Under the pieces are notes generated by a model that did not search any database, was not told the origin of the DNA, and saw only the letters and a list, made by a program, of their open reading frames with translations. The translations under genes were made by a program, and so were the position numbers. DNA of 64,000 bases from Pseudomonas serboccidentalis (lineage in GTDB: Bacteria; Pseudomonadota; Gammaproteobacteria; Pseudomonadales; Pseudomonadaceae): contig NZ_CP101655.1 of assembly GCF_028830055.1 (NCBI RefSeq), forward strand, positions 4,926,162 to 4,990,161, read 5' to 3'. Positions within the stretch are counted from its first letter, which is position 1. The number at the start of each line of letters is the position of its first letter. Of the stretch, positions 39,264 to 48,977 are shown piece after piece.

Positions 39264-39447
39264 ACTAATTACAGATGCACAGAGAAACCCGCTTGAGCGC
39301 ATTGACAGCCTTGCAAATTCATGCAAGAGCGAAAGACAGTGAACCGATCTACGCTGCAAATTGCGGGCCTATTATTCGCAAACCCTTCTAATCCGGCAAG
39401 CGCAGCGTTGTGTCTTATTTTTCACGGGGAGGTTTGAGGCTCTAGAA

Positions 39448-39474
39448 CGGGGCGATGCGTTTCCCTTCGCCCCG
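39448..39474. repeat. GC-rich 8-bp hairpin in aotJ-acsA gap
   Basis: CGGGGCGA and TCGCCCCG around 11 bases. There is no clear T-run. The function is unknown. Confidence 0.4.
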
Positions 39475-39614
39475 TCGCGGGGCGGGCGGTTACACATTTG
39501 GTTACTAGGGTGGGCGTGGGTAACAGGGGGAAGGGGCTTGTGCGAGAAATCGATAATTATTGGTTGGCGGGTTTGGATTCCGACAGCGGAGTGCACCGAT
39601 GTCTGACAGATGGC

Positions 39615-39697
39615 TATCGCGAGCAGGCTCACTCCTACAGTGGATCGCGCGCCACCTGAAGAAACCCGATCAACTGTAGGAGCGAGCTTGCTCGCGA
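39615..39697. repeat. Pseudomonas inverted repeat, type B copy 3
   Basis: TCGCGAGCAGGCTCACTCC paired with a slightly diverged right arm (GGAGCGAGCTTGCTCGCGA). Confidence 0.8.
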
Positions 39698-39732
39698 AAA
39701 GGCCAGCACAGCCACCACAAAACCTCCAGACA

Positions 39733-39768
39733 CAAAAAAGCCCCGCCCGGCAATCACCGGACAGGGCT
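39733..39768 (-). terminator. acsA terminator
   Basis: On the leftward strand AGCCCTGTCCGG pairs imperfectly with CCGGGCGGGGCT and is followed by TTTTTT. Confidence 0.8.
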
Positions 39769-39788
39769 CTTCGATGCATCAGACAGGC

Positions 39789-41744
39789 TTACGCCACATT
39801 CATCGTCTTGTGCGTATCAATCAAATGCTGCACCACCGCCGGATCCGCCAGGGTCGAGATATCCCCCAACCCATCATATTCACCGGTCGCAATCTTGCGC
39901 AGAATCCGGCGCATGATCTTGCCCGAACGGGTCTTCGGCAGCCCCGGCGCCCACTGGATCACGTCCGGCGAAGCAATCGGGCCGATCTCCTTACGCACCC
40001 AGTTCTTCAGCTCCAGGCGCAATTGCTCGCTCGGCTCCTCGCCGTTTTTCAGGGTGACGTAGACATAAATGCCCTGCCCCTTGATGTCGTGCGGCACACC
40101 GACCACCGCCGCTTCGGCGACTTTCGGGTGGGCGACCATCGCGCTTTCGATCTCGGCAGTCCCCATGCGGTGGCCGGAGACGTTGAGCACGTCGTCCACA
40201 CGCCCGGTGATCCAGTAGTAACCATCGGCGTCACGACGTGCACCGTCACCGGTGAAGTACATGCCACGGAAGGTCTTGAAGTAGGTGTCGACGAAACGAT
40301 CGTGGTCGCCATACAGCGTGCGCGCCTGACCTGGCCACGAATCGAGAATCACCAGATTGCCCTCGGCCTCGCCCTCGATGATGTTGCCGAGGTTGTCGAC
40401 CAGCGCCGGCACCACGCCGAAGAACGGACGCGCTGCCGAACCCGGTTTCAGAGCATGGGCGCCCGGCAGCGGACTCATCAGGGTGGCGCCGGTTTCGGTC
40501 TGCCACCAGGTGTCGACGATCGGGCAACGGGACTGACCGACGTTCTTGTAGTACCAGTCCCAGGCTTCCGGGTTGATCGGCTCGCCCACCGAACCGAGCA
40601 GACGCAGGCTGCTGCCGTCAGCACCTTCAACAGCAGCGGTGCCGGAGGCCATCATCGCGCGGATCGCGGTCGGTGCGGTGTAGAGGATGTTGACCTTGTG
40701 CTTGTCGACGATCTTCGCCACCCGGGTGATATCCGGGTAGTTCGGCACGCCTTCGAACAGCACGGTGGTCGCGCCATTGGCCAGCGGGCCGTAGACGATA
40801 TAAGTGTGGCCGGTGACCCAGCCGACGTCGGCGGTGCACCAGTAGATTTCGCCCGGGCGGTAGTCGAACACGCGCTCGTGGGTCATCGCCGCATACAGCA
40901 GATAACCGCCGGTGGTGTGCTGCACGCCCTTCGGCTTGCCGGTGGAGCCGGAGGTATAAAGGATGAACAGCGCCTCTTCAGCGCCCATCTCTTTGGGCGC
41001 GCACACGGTGCCCGCCACTTTCATCAGGTCTTCGTACCAGATGTCGCGATGCTGGTTCCACTTGATGTCGCCGCCGGTGCGCTTGCACACGATGACTTTC
41101 TGGATGCTGCTGGTTTCCGGGTTGGTCAGCGCGTCGTCGACGTTGGCCTTCAGCGGGATCTTCTTGCCGGCACGAATGCCTTCGTCAGCGGTGATCACCA
41201 CTTTCGATTTGCAGTCGATGATCCGCCCCGCCAGGGCTTCGGGCGAGAAGCCGCCGAACACCACCGAGTGAATCGCGCCGATCCGGGTACAGGCCAACAT
41301 GGCGACCACGGCTTCGGGGATCATCGGCATATAGATAGTCACCACGTCGCCGCGGTGTACGTCCTGACCACGCAGGGCGTTGGCCAGCTTGCAGACTTGT
41401 TCGTGCAGTTCGCGGTAGGTGATGTTGCGGCTTTCGGAAGGATCGTCGCCTTCCCAGATGATTGCGATCTGATCGCCGCGCTCGGCCAGATGACGGTCGA
41501 GGCAGTTGTAGGAAACGTTCAGGGTGCCGTCGGCGAACCATTTGATATCGACATGGTGATCATCGAAGGACGTCTGCTTCACCGTGGTGAAAGGCTTGAT
41601 CCAGTCGAGGCGCTTGGCTTGCTCGCGCCAGAAGCCGTCAGGGTTGACGACCGACTGCTGGTACATGGCTTTGTAGGTCGCCTCGTCAGTCAGCGTATTG
41701 GCCAGAACCTCGGGACGAACGGGATACAGAGAAGCCGCACTCAT
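39789..41744 (-). CDS. acsA: Acetyl-CoA synthetase
   Basis: 651 residues of the ANL superfamily. The P-loop-like [12 protein letters not shown], the QTETG segment and the C-terminal TRSGKIMRR lysine motif (site of regulatory acetylation in relatives) are all seen. It activates acetate to acetyl-CoA via acetyl-AMP. The ATG at 41744 begins the conserved N-terminus and removes a 70-residue extension that would run through an inverted repeat. It neighbours aotJ, as in P. aeruginosa. Confidence 0.96.
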   Translation of the reverse strand: MSAASLYPVRPEVLANTLTDEATYKAMYQQSVVNPDGFWREQAKRLDWIKPFTTVKQTSFDDHHVDIKWFADGTLNVSYNCLDRHLAERGDQIAIIWEGDDPSESRNITYRELHEQVCKLANALRGQDVHRGDVVTIYMPMIPEAVVAMLACTRIGAIHSVVFGGFSPEALAGRIIDCKSKVVITADEGIRAGKKIPLKANVDDALTNPETSSIQKVIVCKRTGGDIKWNQHRDIWYEDLMKVAGTVCAPKEMGAEEALFILYTSGSTGKPKGVQHTTGGYLLYAAMTHERVFDYRPGEIYWCTADVGWVTGHTYIVYGPLANGATTVLFEGVPNYPDITRVAKIVDKHKVNILYTAPTAIRAMMASGTAAVEGADGSSLRLLGSVGEPINPEAWDWYYKNVGQSRCPIVDTWWQTETGATLMSPLPGAHALKPGSAARPFFGVVPALVDNLGNIIEGEAEGNLVILDSWPGQARTLYGDHDRFVDTYFKTFRGMYFTGDGARRDADGYYWITGRVDDVLNVSGHRMGTAEIESAMVAHPKVAEAAVVGVPHDIKGQGIYVYVTLKNGEEPSEQLRLELKNWVRKEIGPIASPDVIQWAPGLPKTRSGKIMRRILRKIATGEYDGLGDISTLADPAVVQHLIDTHKTMNVA

Positions 41745-42160
41745 CTTTCTTACCTCGGTGGAATAGTTGTTTTTGTATGACTCCGTTGTAGCCGGGCCGG
41801 CCCCATAGAACCATTCGACGATGGTTGTAGGAGCTGCCGCAGGCTGCGATCTTTTGATCTTGCTTGGCAAAATCAAAGGCGAAAGATCGCAGCCTTCGGC
41901 AGCTCCTACAAGGGTTGCGCGGTGTTTTGCGGGGATTGTTACCAAATCTGCCAAAAGTGTTTATCAAAACCCCACCTGTTTACCCTCACCCCACCTCCCT
42001 AAAATCCACCTCGCCGACAAGGCAAACCGATTAACAACGTTACAGCCCCCACGAAGGCCGTTAATCCAGCTCTCAAGTAATAAGTGCAAACGATGAAGTT
42101 CCACACGCAACCCTAAAAAGGTTGCGTGACCCCACTCGACCTCAAGAAGGTAAATCTGAA
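41745..42160. other. 416-bp region between acsA and a DUF2790 gene
   Basis: It contains the divergent promoters and a type A inverted repeat at 41825-41910. No gene. Confidence 0.6.
41825..41910. repeat. Pseudomonas inverted repeat, type A copy 3
   Basis: TTGTAGGAGCTGCCG ... CGGCAGCTCCTACAA with the inner GGCTGCGATCTTTTGATC sequence of the type A group. Confidence 0.85.
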
Positions 42161-42424
42161 ATGAAAGCTTTATTGGTTCTGGCCCTCAGCAGTCTGTGCG
42201 CAACCGCCATGGCAGACGAGGTCCCGACTGATGTCGCACAGCAACAACCGGTGATCGAGGAATACACTTACTCCACTCACCTGGACATCGCCAAAGTTGT
42301 ATCGATGAGCGAAGTTCCGAATGTCTGCGAAGTGGTACCGATGAAAATGGAGTACGACGACTCCAAAGGCCAGCGTCACATCCTGCGCTACAGCGTGATG
42401 GGCAACGGCTGCTCCAATGGCTGA
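42161..42424 (+). CDS. DUF2790 family secreted protein
   Basis: 87 residues. A signal peptide (about 1-18) precedes the DUF2790 core YTYSTHLDIAKVVSMSEVPNVCEVVPMKMEY and RYSVMGNGCS, with two cysteines probably bridged. These are small Pseudomonas envelope proteins of unknown function, and some are metal- or stress-responsive. The ATG at 42161 has an AAGGT ribosome site. Confidence 0.88.
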   Translation: MKALLVLALSSLCATAMADEVPTDVAQQQPVIEEYTYSTHLDIAKVVSMSEVPNVCEVVPMKMEYDDSKGQRHILRYSVMGNGCSNG

Positions 42425-42972
42425 TCAAGACTGCACCGAATTGGATCTCTCAGCGCGTCATTGAGGGTCGATTCCAGCCCGGCTTCGGTCGGGCTCAGTT
42501 GTGTCTGGAGTCGTCAAAAATGCTTGCAAAACACTAGATGTAGTGAAAAGCGTATTTTTTTGTTCGTTTTTTGAGCAAATCCACAACGGCGAGATTTTTA
42601 CGAAAAAAAATCTATCCCCGGCAAAGCCCTGTAAACCCGCACTCTCATCGAAAAACCACCCTCCTCGACCGCTCCATGCGCGGATTCGCCTCAGCACAGC
42701 CGTGTTTTTTTCCCTATAATGCCGCCCTAATCGGGTCAGCAATATTCCCTTACAGGGATCAAAGCCATTCTGAAGCCCCGCAGCAGCGTCAACGCTGATC
42801 TGTGCCCGTCAGAGGCTCTCGGAAACCCGTACAAAATTCTGTTTTATTGCCTGCCTTAGCTGCTGCAAAAAACGATTCCTTAAGATCCAACGCGGTCTGT
42901 ACGACCGTGTGAACCACCCAACCATCAGGTTTCACACGGGGCGACAGGCCCTCACGCAGGAGACGACACGTC
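42425..42972. other. 548-bp upstream region of nrdB
   Basis: It holds a hairpin near 42474-42495 (AGCCCG..CGGGCT), an AT-rich part with poly-T and poly-A tracts, a TATAAT at 42715-42720, and a leader of about 240 bp before nrdB. No protein gene is supported. Confidence 0.55.
42715..42720 (+). promoter_or_regulatory. Likely -10 element of nrdB
   Basis: A perfect TATAAT, followed by GCCGCCC. The -35 region (CAGCAC) is weak, as expected for an activator-dependent or regulated promoter. Confidence 0.5.
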
Positions 42973-44223
42973 ATGCTGAGCTGGGACGAATTCGACAAAG
43001 AAGACAGTGAAGTAGCAGCAGTGAAAGGCGCCAACGCCGGCCACGCTTCTGAAGCCAATATGGACCGCCTCGACAACGCCGGCGGCGCCGCCGCGCTCGA
43101 AGCCCGCGCCGTGACCGCCGACGACTCGGCCGCCGTGGCCCGCGCCAAGGCTGCACTGAACTCCCTCGACGTCGCCGAAGGCCTCGCCGAACTCGAAGGC
43201 GCCTCCGCTCGTGTCGCCGTTGACGAAAAGCGCATGATCAACTGCCGCGCCGACCTCAACCAGCTCGTGCCATTCAAGTACGACTGGGCCTGGCAGAAAT
43301 ACCTGGACGGTTGCGCAAACCACTGGATGCCGCAAGAAGTCAACATGACCGCCGACATCGCCCTCTGGAAAAACCCGGAAGGCCTGACCGACGACGAGCG
43401 CCGCATCGTGATGCGCAACCTCGGCTTCTTCTCCACCGCCGACTCCCTGGTTGCCAACAACCTGGTCCTGGCCGTGTACCGCCTGATCACCAACCCGGAA
43501 TGCCGCCAGTACATCCTGCGCCAGGCTTTCGAAGAAGCGATCCACACCCACGCCTACCAGTACTGCATCGAATCGCTGGCCATGGATGAAGGCGAGATCT
43601 TCAACATGTACCACGAGATCCCGTCGGTCGCCAAAAAGGCAGCCTGGGGCCTGAAGTACACCCGTTCGATCTCCGATCCGAAGTTCGAAACCGGCACCTC
43701 GGAAACCGACAAAGAGCTGCTGCGCAACCTGATCGCCTACTACTGCGTGCTGGAAGGCATCTTCTTCTACTGCGGCTTCACCCAAATCCTCTCCATGGGC
43801 CGCCGCAACAAAATGACCGGCGTCGCCGAGCAGTTCCAATACATCCTGCGCGACGAATCCATGCACCTGAACTTCGGCATCGACGTGATCAACCAGATCA
43901 AAATCGAAAACCCACACCTGTGGGATGCCGAAATGAAGGAAGAAGCGACCCAGATGATTCTGCAGGGTACGCAGCTGGAGATCGAATACGCGCGTGACAC
44001 CATGCCTCGCGGCGTACTGGGCATGAACGCGGCGATGATGGAGGACTACCTGAAGTTCATCGCTAACCGTCGTTTGTCGCAGATCGGTTTGAAGGAAGAG
44101 TATCCAGGGACGACTAACCCGTTCCCTTGGATGAGCGAGATTATGGACTTGAAGAAAGAGAAGAATTTCTTTGAGACGAGAGTGATTGAGTATCAGACTG
44201 GTGGGGCGTTGAGCTGGGATTGA
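42973..44223 (+). CDS. nrdB: Ribonucleotide reductase class Ia beta subunit NrdB
   Basis: 416 residues. The diiron ligands lie in [23 protein letters not shown] and [10 protein letters not shown]. The C-terminus GGALSWD is the tail that docks on NrdA. It supplies the tyrosyl/diferric cofactor for deoxynucleotide synthesis. An N-terminal extension of about 85 residues (residues 15-70, alanine-rich) precedes the conserved part. nrdA is not adjacent: upstream is the DUF2790 gene and downstream the accessory block. Confidence 0.96.
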   Translation: MLSWDEFDKEDSEVAAVKGANAGHASEANMDRLDNAGGAAALEARAVTADDSAAVARAKAALNSLDVAEGLAELEGASARVAVDEKRMINCRADLNQLVPFKYDWAWQKYLDGCANHWMPQEVNMTADIALWKNPEGLTDDERRIVMRNLGFFSTADSLVANNLVLAVYRLITNPECRQYILRQAFEEAIHTHAYQYCIESLAMDEGEIFNMYHEIPSVAKKAAWGLKYTRSISDPKFETGTSETDKELLRNLIAYYCVLEGIFFYCGFTQILSMGRRNKMTGVAEQFQYILRDESMHLNFGIDVINQIKIENPHLWDAEMKEEATQMILQGTQLEIEYARDTMPRGVLGMNAAMMEDYLKFIANRRLSQIGLKEEYPGTTNPFPWMSEIMDLKKEKNFFETRVIEYQTGGALSWD

Positions 44224-44715
44224 TTTCTGAGTGAGCGGCCTGAAACATCGACGAGGCTGTTAGCCCTTCGTGTTTTTTGTGAATTTGAACTAGGTCAGAA
44301 CGAAGCCACTGTCATTACGACTAGCGGCTTCAGTTTGACGTATCTCGCGGACAGCTGCTAACCGCTCAGTATTAAGTACAGAAATAGCTACAAGTAGCCC
44401 CTGTGTCTGCTTTCAAGAGATTGCGAAAAAGATGTGGGGGGGTAAAAACAAGGAACTCACAGCAACCGTTGCCGCGGATGCTGTGAGTCTTGACCGTACT
44501 GGTGAACAAAGCCCACTTGTACGGGCCGTAATCGGGGGAACCTACAATCACGAAAGCATTTGGGAAATGCGGGGCGTGATTATGGACGACCTTTGAGCGG
44601 TGTCAACGGCTGATCGTCGGAAATTGGGTTTCGTACGAAATCTATTTCCATAGTAAATCGGCAAGCTAGGCAATTTTGCCAAAGCTCAGACATCCACATT
44701 GATAGGATTCTTATC
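44224..44715. other. 492-bp junction between nrdB and accessory block
   Basis: It includes a GAAGCC..GGCTTC hairpin region near 44301-44330 and one small open frame (44432-44596). Composition drops compared with nrdB. It probably marks the left end of an inserted block. Confidence 0.5.
44432..44596 (+). CDS. Possible 54-residue protein
   Basis: ATG at 44432, TGA at 44596. The translation (GGKNKELTATVAADAVSL, then ESIWEMRGVIMDDL) has a protein-like composition, but there is no strong ribosome site. It could be a fragment of a larger lost gene. Confidence 0.3.
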   Translation: MWGGKNKELTATVAADAVSLDRTGEQSPLVRAVIGGTYNHESIWEMRGVIMDDL

Positions 44716-44940
44716 ATGTCCAAGAAAAATCAGCATGTAGTACCACATGGAGACGACTGGGCCGTGAAAGGCGCGGGCAACTCGAAGGCTACAAAAGTTG
44801 TGAACACGCAAGCAGAGGCTATTCATCTCGCGCGCGAAATCGCGAAGAACCAGGGCAGCGAAATGTTCATTCACGGACAGAATGGGCAAATTCGAGAGCG
44901 CAACACCTACGGCGATGACCCGTTCCCTCCCAAGGGCTAA
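44716..44940 (+). CDS. DUF2188 family protein
   Basis: 74 residues. The pattern QHVVPHGDDWAVKGAGNSKATKVVNTQAEAI with a C-terminal GRIRERNTYG-like stretch (here GQIRERNTYG) matches DUF2188. AGGATT ribosome site. Small cytosolic protein of unknown role, often found next to restriction-modification or phage genes. It is followed by a terminator. Confidence 0.9.
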   Translation: MSKKNQHVVPHGDDWAVKGAGNSKATKVVNTQAEAIHLAREIAKNQGSEMFIHGQNGQIRERNTYGDDPFPPKG

Positions 44941-44944
44941 TCGC

Positions 44945-44974
44945 ATCGGCTCAAGGAAGAGCCGATTTCTTTCT
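44945..44974 (+). terminator. DUF2188 gene terminator
   Basis: ATCGGCTC/GAGCCGAT stem, six-base loop, then TTCTTTCT. Confidence 0.85.
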
Positions 44975-45028
44975 GCAGAATAAGCATTTACTCTCGAACT
45001 CACCCAACACTCTCTGCCCACACCATCA

Positions 45029-45457
45029 TTAAGCTGACTGGTTTGAAGCGATCACGCGCAATTTCTCAGCTAGCCCCTCCAAAGTATCGGGGTCATTCTT
45101 AAGACAACACTCCCAAACTATCAAAACATGCCAGCCGGCAGATTCAAGAGCCTCGATATTGGCTAAATCTCTGATTACATTCTTCTGGAATTTTTCTTGC
45201 CAGAATTCATGGCGTGTTTTCGGAGAAGTTGCGTAGGCGCAACCCGGATGACGATGCCAGAAGCAACCATGGACGAAAATGCAGACTTTGAGACGAGGAA
45301 GAACAAGATCTGGCTTTCCAGGAAGGTCTTTTCGATGGATCCGATATCGATAGCCTCGCGCATGCAGGAACCTTCTGACCAACATTTCCGGGGCAGTATT
45401 TTTTCCGCGAATGCCGGACATCATTCTGGAGCGAGTTACCGAGTCAACTATGTCCAC
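45029..45457 (-). CDS. vsr: Very short patch repair endonuclease Vsr
   Basis: 142 residues. It begins VDSVTRSRMMSGIRGKNT, with LPGKPDLVLPRLKVCIFVHGCFWHRHPGC carrying the catalytic Asp and zinc-binding residues. It nicks T:G mismatches that arise by deamination of 5-methylcytosine in CCWGG, protecting Dcm-type hosts. A GTG start at 45457 is chosen because AGGTGGA lies just upstream; the frame continues to an ATG at 45487. It is downstream of the restriction gene in the same direction. Confidence 0.95.
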   Translation of the reverse strand: MDIVDSVTRSRMMSGIRGKNTAPEMLVRRFLHARGYRYRIHRKDLPGKPDLVLPRLKVCIFVHGCFWHRHPGCAYATSPKTRHEFWQEKFQKNVIRDLANIEALESAGWHVLIVWECCLKNDPDTLEGLAEKLRVIASNQSA

Positions 45458-45596
45458 ACCAATTCCACCTAAAAATCTCGTTGCCAAGCAAGATTAAACG
45501 CGCAGCCTACAGAGCTAAACACCTCGGCTATGCATCGAGGAGAGGGGTGGAACGAATATCCCTAGCCCCGCCTCGAAGGTGTCCATGTTACGGATG

Positions 45597-46808
45597 TCAG
45601 CGTATATCTTTGGCTTCCACAATAAAGTCATTCAGCGTCATAAGCTGCCCGCGCACTTCATCCGGGTATTTCGTATGCAGTGGTTTAGGAACTACTAGTT
45701 TCACATTCTCATCTTTCATTTCTGCGAATTGATGAGGAGAAACGCCCTCTTGAAGCGTAAAAAGGTGAATCTGTTCCACCCTTTTGGCTTCATTTAAAAC
45801 CTGACGCCAGCGGTCTTTGCAGGTTGTCTTGACTGCCAGCATGCGCAGATTCTCCTCAGGGTACGCTGGGTCATGATAGTCAGCACATGAAGGGAAGATA
45901 AAATCAGGCCGCTTGTTCCCTTCAGTTCTGCATTGGGAACTAAATTGCTCAAGTCCGAACTGCCGAAATAGATGCTCGAGATGTATCTCTAAAGATCTTC
46001 CAGATCTCGATTTACGCCGATTGCTGACCGAGTTCGCCGCCTGCATAAATTCGTCAACGGAACTGAATCCCTGTTGAACTCGGTGCAGAATATGAAGTTC
46101 TTCAATCTGGCGGAACAGTTTGTACTCGTTGTCACGCCGCTCGATGATGAGATCATCGGGCATTGTCTTGCCGAAACGAAAAACCGTGGGAAGGTAGGCA
46201 ATAATCTCTTCACCAGTTGGGAATCGGTCTTCCCAAACTGGAGGAATCGCAACATGGCTAGGCTCTTTATCCAAACCAGCAGCGAAGCCGGCAAACAACC
46301 GGTCACCTCTTTCAAAAAGCGAGCTGCCGGGAATTACTTCGCCAATTTTGCTCTCGACAAACTCTTCCTCTTCCAACCCTTTACAGATCCAGATATCCAA
46401 AAAATCGGAATCTCGCCCCAAATGAGGCACATGAAAAGCAAAAATCGCTAATGCTCCAGTATTCTCGGGATCCTGTGCAGGGCTGTTTCTAAAATCTGTA
46501 TTCCATCTTGTCAAACGATGTTCGTTGCGAGACCCAGAACCTTCGAAATGACGATTGTTGTAGTAGATGCCCCTCAGCGTTTGCTCTGGAAGACCATGTG
46601 AAGTGATTCGTGCAGTCAGACTGCAATCAGGATTGAGACAACAGGTGCTTGAAATGGACGGGAGCGCTTTCGCGACAACAGCTTTGGGCACATAGATACC
46701 TACCCCGTTGCCCCCCGTCAGGCCTGTGTCGTTGGCTGAAAGCCGCTTGATGAATATCCACCATTCATCTTGATTCTTGTCTTCAATCCATTGGGAAAGG
46801 CTTGTCAT
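45597..46808 (-). CDS. EcoRII-like type II restriction endonuclease
   Basis: 403 residues, close to the 404 of EcoRII. An N-terminal effector-like DNA-binding domain (about 1-170) is followed by a C-terminal catalytic domain containing RSLEIHLEHLFRQFGL, RPDFIFPS and AVKTTCKDRW, which fit the EcoRII catalytic pattern (D, xK). It cleaves CCWGG and usually needs two sites. The start at 46808 (MTSLSQWIED) matches the family start, while a longer frame begins 37 residues earlier. It is read after dcm, which lies 160 bp upstream. Confidence 0.93.
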   Translation of the reverse strand: MTSLSQWIEDKNQDEWWIFIKRLSANDTGLTGGNGVGIYVPKAVVAKALPSISSTCCLNPDCSLTARITSHGLPEQTLRGIYYNNRHFEGSGSRNEHRLTRWNTDFRNSPAQDPENTGALAIFAFHVPHLGRDSDFLDIWICKGLEEEEFVESKIGEVIPGSSLFERGDRLFAGFAAGLDKEPSHVAIPPVWEDRFPTGEEIIAYLPTVFRFGKTMPDDLIIERRDNEYKLFRQIEELHILHRVQQGFSSVDEFMQAANSVSNRRKSRSGRSLEIHLEHLFRQFGLEQFSSQCRTEGNKRPDFIFPSCADYHDPAYPEENLRMLAVKTTCKDRWRQVLNEAKRVEQIHLFTLQEGVSPHQFAEMKDENVKLVVPKPLHTKYPDEVRGQLMTLNDFIVEAKDIR

Positions 46809-46969
46809 GGGTAAGGCCGCTGAACAATTAAGGAGTGGAAATCCCTGACAGGTTCGCAGAATTGCCTTTCTGAGAGAAGCCTCAAGATAGGGATAAGCTG
46901 ATGACGCAAAGCCCTGCATTGGGCGTCAGGGCTTTTACACATCAACCACTCAAGAGCGAAGGCAGCGCA

Positions 46970-48406
46970 TTATTCAGGGAGAGCGAATTCCAGCTGGGGG
47001 CGCTCCTTGTCAGCAGTTTTTTCCTTCGCTGCCAAAATGCGATCCTTCATCAACCGAGCCACAGCCTCAAAAACAGGAACCGCCACGGAGTTACCAAACT
47101 GGCGATACGCTTGGGTATCGGAGACAGGAATCACAAATTTGCTTTCCCCTGGCTTGTCAAAACCCATCAGGCGGGAGCACTCATGAGGGGTCAGTCGACG
47201 TGGCCGATTGAGCTGATTCAATTCACTGTTGAAGTCCAAGGTATCGACAAACCCACGGTCAACCAGGATTTCCGAACCATCCTTGTGATATCTAGCCGAG
47301 AGTGTACGAGCAACATCGTTTGGACGAGTCAGGCCAAAGCCAAAACCATTGCCTTTCTCACGATGCTTCTCTGCATACCGGTAGAGGTAATCCCAAAGCT
47401 TCGGAGTAAGGATGTATTTTTCGTCCACTTCCTTATCAAGCAGATCACCGAAACTAGGTCGCTGCTTTGGTATGAGCTTGCTGATTTCGCTCAGTGTGAA
47501 TCCTTGGTGAACATTCAAGTCGCGTCGGAAACCGACCAGTACGATTCGTTCACGATGCTGTGGCACGAAGTGTCTGGCATCGATGACTTTAGGATCCGAA
47601 CCTTTCGGCGCATTTACATCTGCAACCTCATAGCCCAATTCATCCAACGCTTCGCAAATGATCCGGAACGTATTGCCCTTGTCATGGCTTTTCAGGTTTT
47701 TTACGTTTTCGAGCAAGAATGCGGCCGGGCGTTTCGCGGCAATAATGCGCGCCACGTCGAAAAACAGAGTGCCTTGGGTCTCGCATTCGAAACCGTGCTT
47801 ACGCCCCAGGGAATTCTTCTTGGATACACCTGCAAGAGAAAACGGCTGGCATGGGAAACCTGCCAGCAGAACATCGTGGTCAGGAATTTCGCGATCAATG
47901 TTCTTGTAGGCTTCCTCGTCACTGATTTCGGGCTTGTCTGAAAGCGTGACCGAGCGGATATCGAGATTGAAGCGATGACGAGCAGGATCGCAGTAGTGGT
48001 TCGCCTTGTACGTTTTAACGGCGTACTTGTTCCATTCGGATGTGAACAAGCACTCGCCACCGATAGCCTCAAACCCTTTCCTGATACCGCCAATGCCGGC
48101 AAAGAGATCAATAAAGGTGAATGAAGGTTTGTGGTTCAAGCGCTTGGGCAGCAGATCCTTCAGACGAGTGAACTCAATGTGAGAGAGCTTCGGCGAGGCC
48201 TTTCCCTTGATCCAGCGATTGATGGTTTCACGGCACCAATGACTCGGGCTTACGTCGTTGAGAATTTCGGCCAGTTGCCCTTGGTCGTAGATCTCCAAGA
48301 GCTTGTGCAGCAGCGCCAGGTCAGTCACGGGATGGGTATCAGGCTCGTACGAACCCGAGGTTGTTTCGCTCAAGGATTCTAAAGACGGTGTTTCAAAAAG
48401 ATTCAT
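46970..48406 (-). CDS. dcm: Cytosine-5 DNA methyltransferase (Dcm/M.EcoRII-like)
   Basis: 478 residues. An N-terminal helix-turn-helix-like region (about 30-85, containing [19 protein letters not shown]) precedes the m5C catalytic domain, with motif I ([15 protein letters not shown]), motif IV with the nucleophile ([11 protein letters not shown]), ENV (motif VI) and the C-terminal GNSVAVPV. It modifies the inner cytosine of CCWGG. The ATG at 48406 has a GAGGAA ribosome site; a TTG at 48430 is the alternative. The HTH extension and the upstream palindrome suggest autorepression, as known for M.EcoRII. Confidence 0.95.
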   Translation of the reverse strand: MNLFETPSLESLSETTSGSYEPDTHPVTDLALLHKLLEIYDQGQLAEILNDVSPSHWCRETINRWIKGKASPKLSHIEFTRLKDLLPKRLNHKPSFTFIDLFAGIGGIRKGFEAIGGECLFTSEWNKYAVKTYKANHYCDPARHRFNLDIRSVTLSDKPEISDEEAYKNIDREIPDHDVLLAGFPCQPFSLAGVSKKNSLGRKHGFECETQGTLFFDVARIIAAKRPAAFLLENVKNLKSHDKGNTFRIICEALDELGYEVADVNAPKGSDPKVIDARHFVPQHRERIVLVGFRRDLNVHQGFTLSEISKLIPKQRPSFGDLLDKEVDEKYILTPKLWDYLYRYAEKHREKGNGFGFGLTRPNDVARTLSARYHKDGSEILVDRGFVDTLDFNSELNQLNRPRRLTPHECSRLMGFDKPGESKFVIPVSDTQAYRQFGNSVAVPVFEAVARLMKDRILAAKEKTADKERPQLEFALPE

Positions 48407-48439
48407 GAGCCCGAAATTCCTCTGGGTCAAAGCTGTGAC

Positions 48440-48454
48440 GAATGGTCACCATTC
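48440..48454. promoter_or_regulatory. Putative dcm autoregulatory operator
   Basis: The palindrome GAATGGTCACCATTC (perfect 6-bp arms, 3-base centre) lies 34 bp upstream of the dcm start. M.EcoRII-type methyltransferases repress their own promoter through an N-terminal HTH. Confidence 0.55.
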
Positions 48455-48553
48455 TAGCCCGCAAAACTTCAAAGTAAATGAAATTTCCTGGATTCCGTGA
48501 GATGAGTCATGGCTACACGGATGTGGGAACTGGGATTCGATGGCGATCATATA

Positions 48554-48569
48554 CTGGATATAAACACAG
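48554..48569 (+). promoter_or_regulatory. LexA-like (SOS) box of the BRO-N/bacteriocin side
   Basis: CTGGATATAAACACAG matches CTG-N10-CAG with an AT-rich core, and a CATAAT (-10-like) directly follows at 48570-48575. This is a good candidate for SOS control of the genes to the right. Confidence 0.5.
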
Positions 48570-48651
48570 CATAATTTACTCTGCGTCTTTGTCCAGGTTT
48601 CCTTTCGCCTCATGACCAGTAGGAAAAGTCGCTGGTTGACGACCATCCCTG

Positions 48652-48900
48652 ATGCCCCTACCCTCAGCTCCGAGCCTAAGAAACTCTACAAACCAGAGCG
48701 GTTTTCCGCACCCGACAGTCATGCGGCTTTTTTTCGTCTGCGGTTTCTTTACGCCTGCGAAAAATCCCGTTATGTCGGGAGTGGGCGAATACAAGACCCG
48801 AAAGGGGAATATGTCCGGCCCGTCTCTGGTGGGTTTCTTAGCTCCCGACACCCTAACGAATGCCCTAAGAAAGCAGCCAGAGGTAAATGGAAATGCCTGA
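48652..48900 (+). CDS. Uncertain small ORF upstream of BRO-N gene
   Basis: 82 residues if read from 48652, with a plausible internal ATG at 48829. There is no strong ribosome site, and an overlapping frame (48612-48917) is also open, so coding is uncertain. The content resembles phage-associated leader ORFs but no family can be named. Confidence 0.25.
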   Translation: MPLPSAPSLRNSTNQSGFPHPTVMRLFFVCGFFTPAKNPVMSGVGEYKTRKGNMSGPSLVGFLAPDTLTNALRKQPEVNGNA

Positions 48901-48977
48901 ATATCAAACCTTCATGATGAAGGTGAATCGCTGTACTCGCAGTTCGAATCCCGTGCTTCCAGATCTGGAGGCATGCC

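Larger units (their letters stand above)
39066..39788. other. 723-bp region between aotJ and acsA
   Basis: It holds the aotJ leader and an ArgR-like site, a GC hairpin around 39448-39474, a type B inverted repeat (39615-39697) and the acsA terminator. Open frames at 39361-39606 and on the opposite strand lack ribosome sites and look incidental. Confidence 0.55.
48407..48977. other. 571-bp divergent region between dcm and the BRO-N gene
   Basis: It contains the dcm operator (48440-48454), a LexA-like box with -10 (48554-48575), and an uncertain small frame at 48652-48900. A short stretch near 48947-48970 resembles a tRNA T-arm and acceptor end but does not form a tRNA. Confidence 0.5.

Noticed and set aside
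39361..39606. Rightward frame in the aotJ-acsA gap
   Set aside because: No ribosome site; it overlaps hairpin-rich DNA and has no recognisable family.
39774..41780. Long open frame opposite acsA
   Set aside because: Antisense shadow with no start signal.
48940..48975. tRNA-like end before the BRO-N gene
   Set aside because: A TTCGAATC motif and a CCA-like tail occur, but no stems pair into a cloverleaf.
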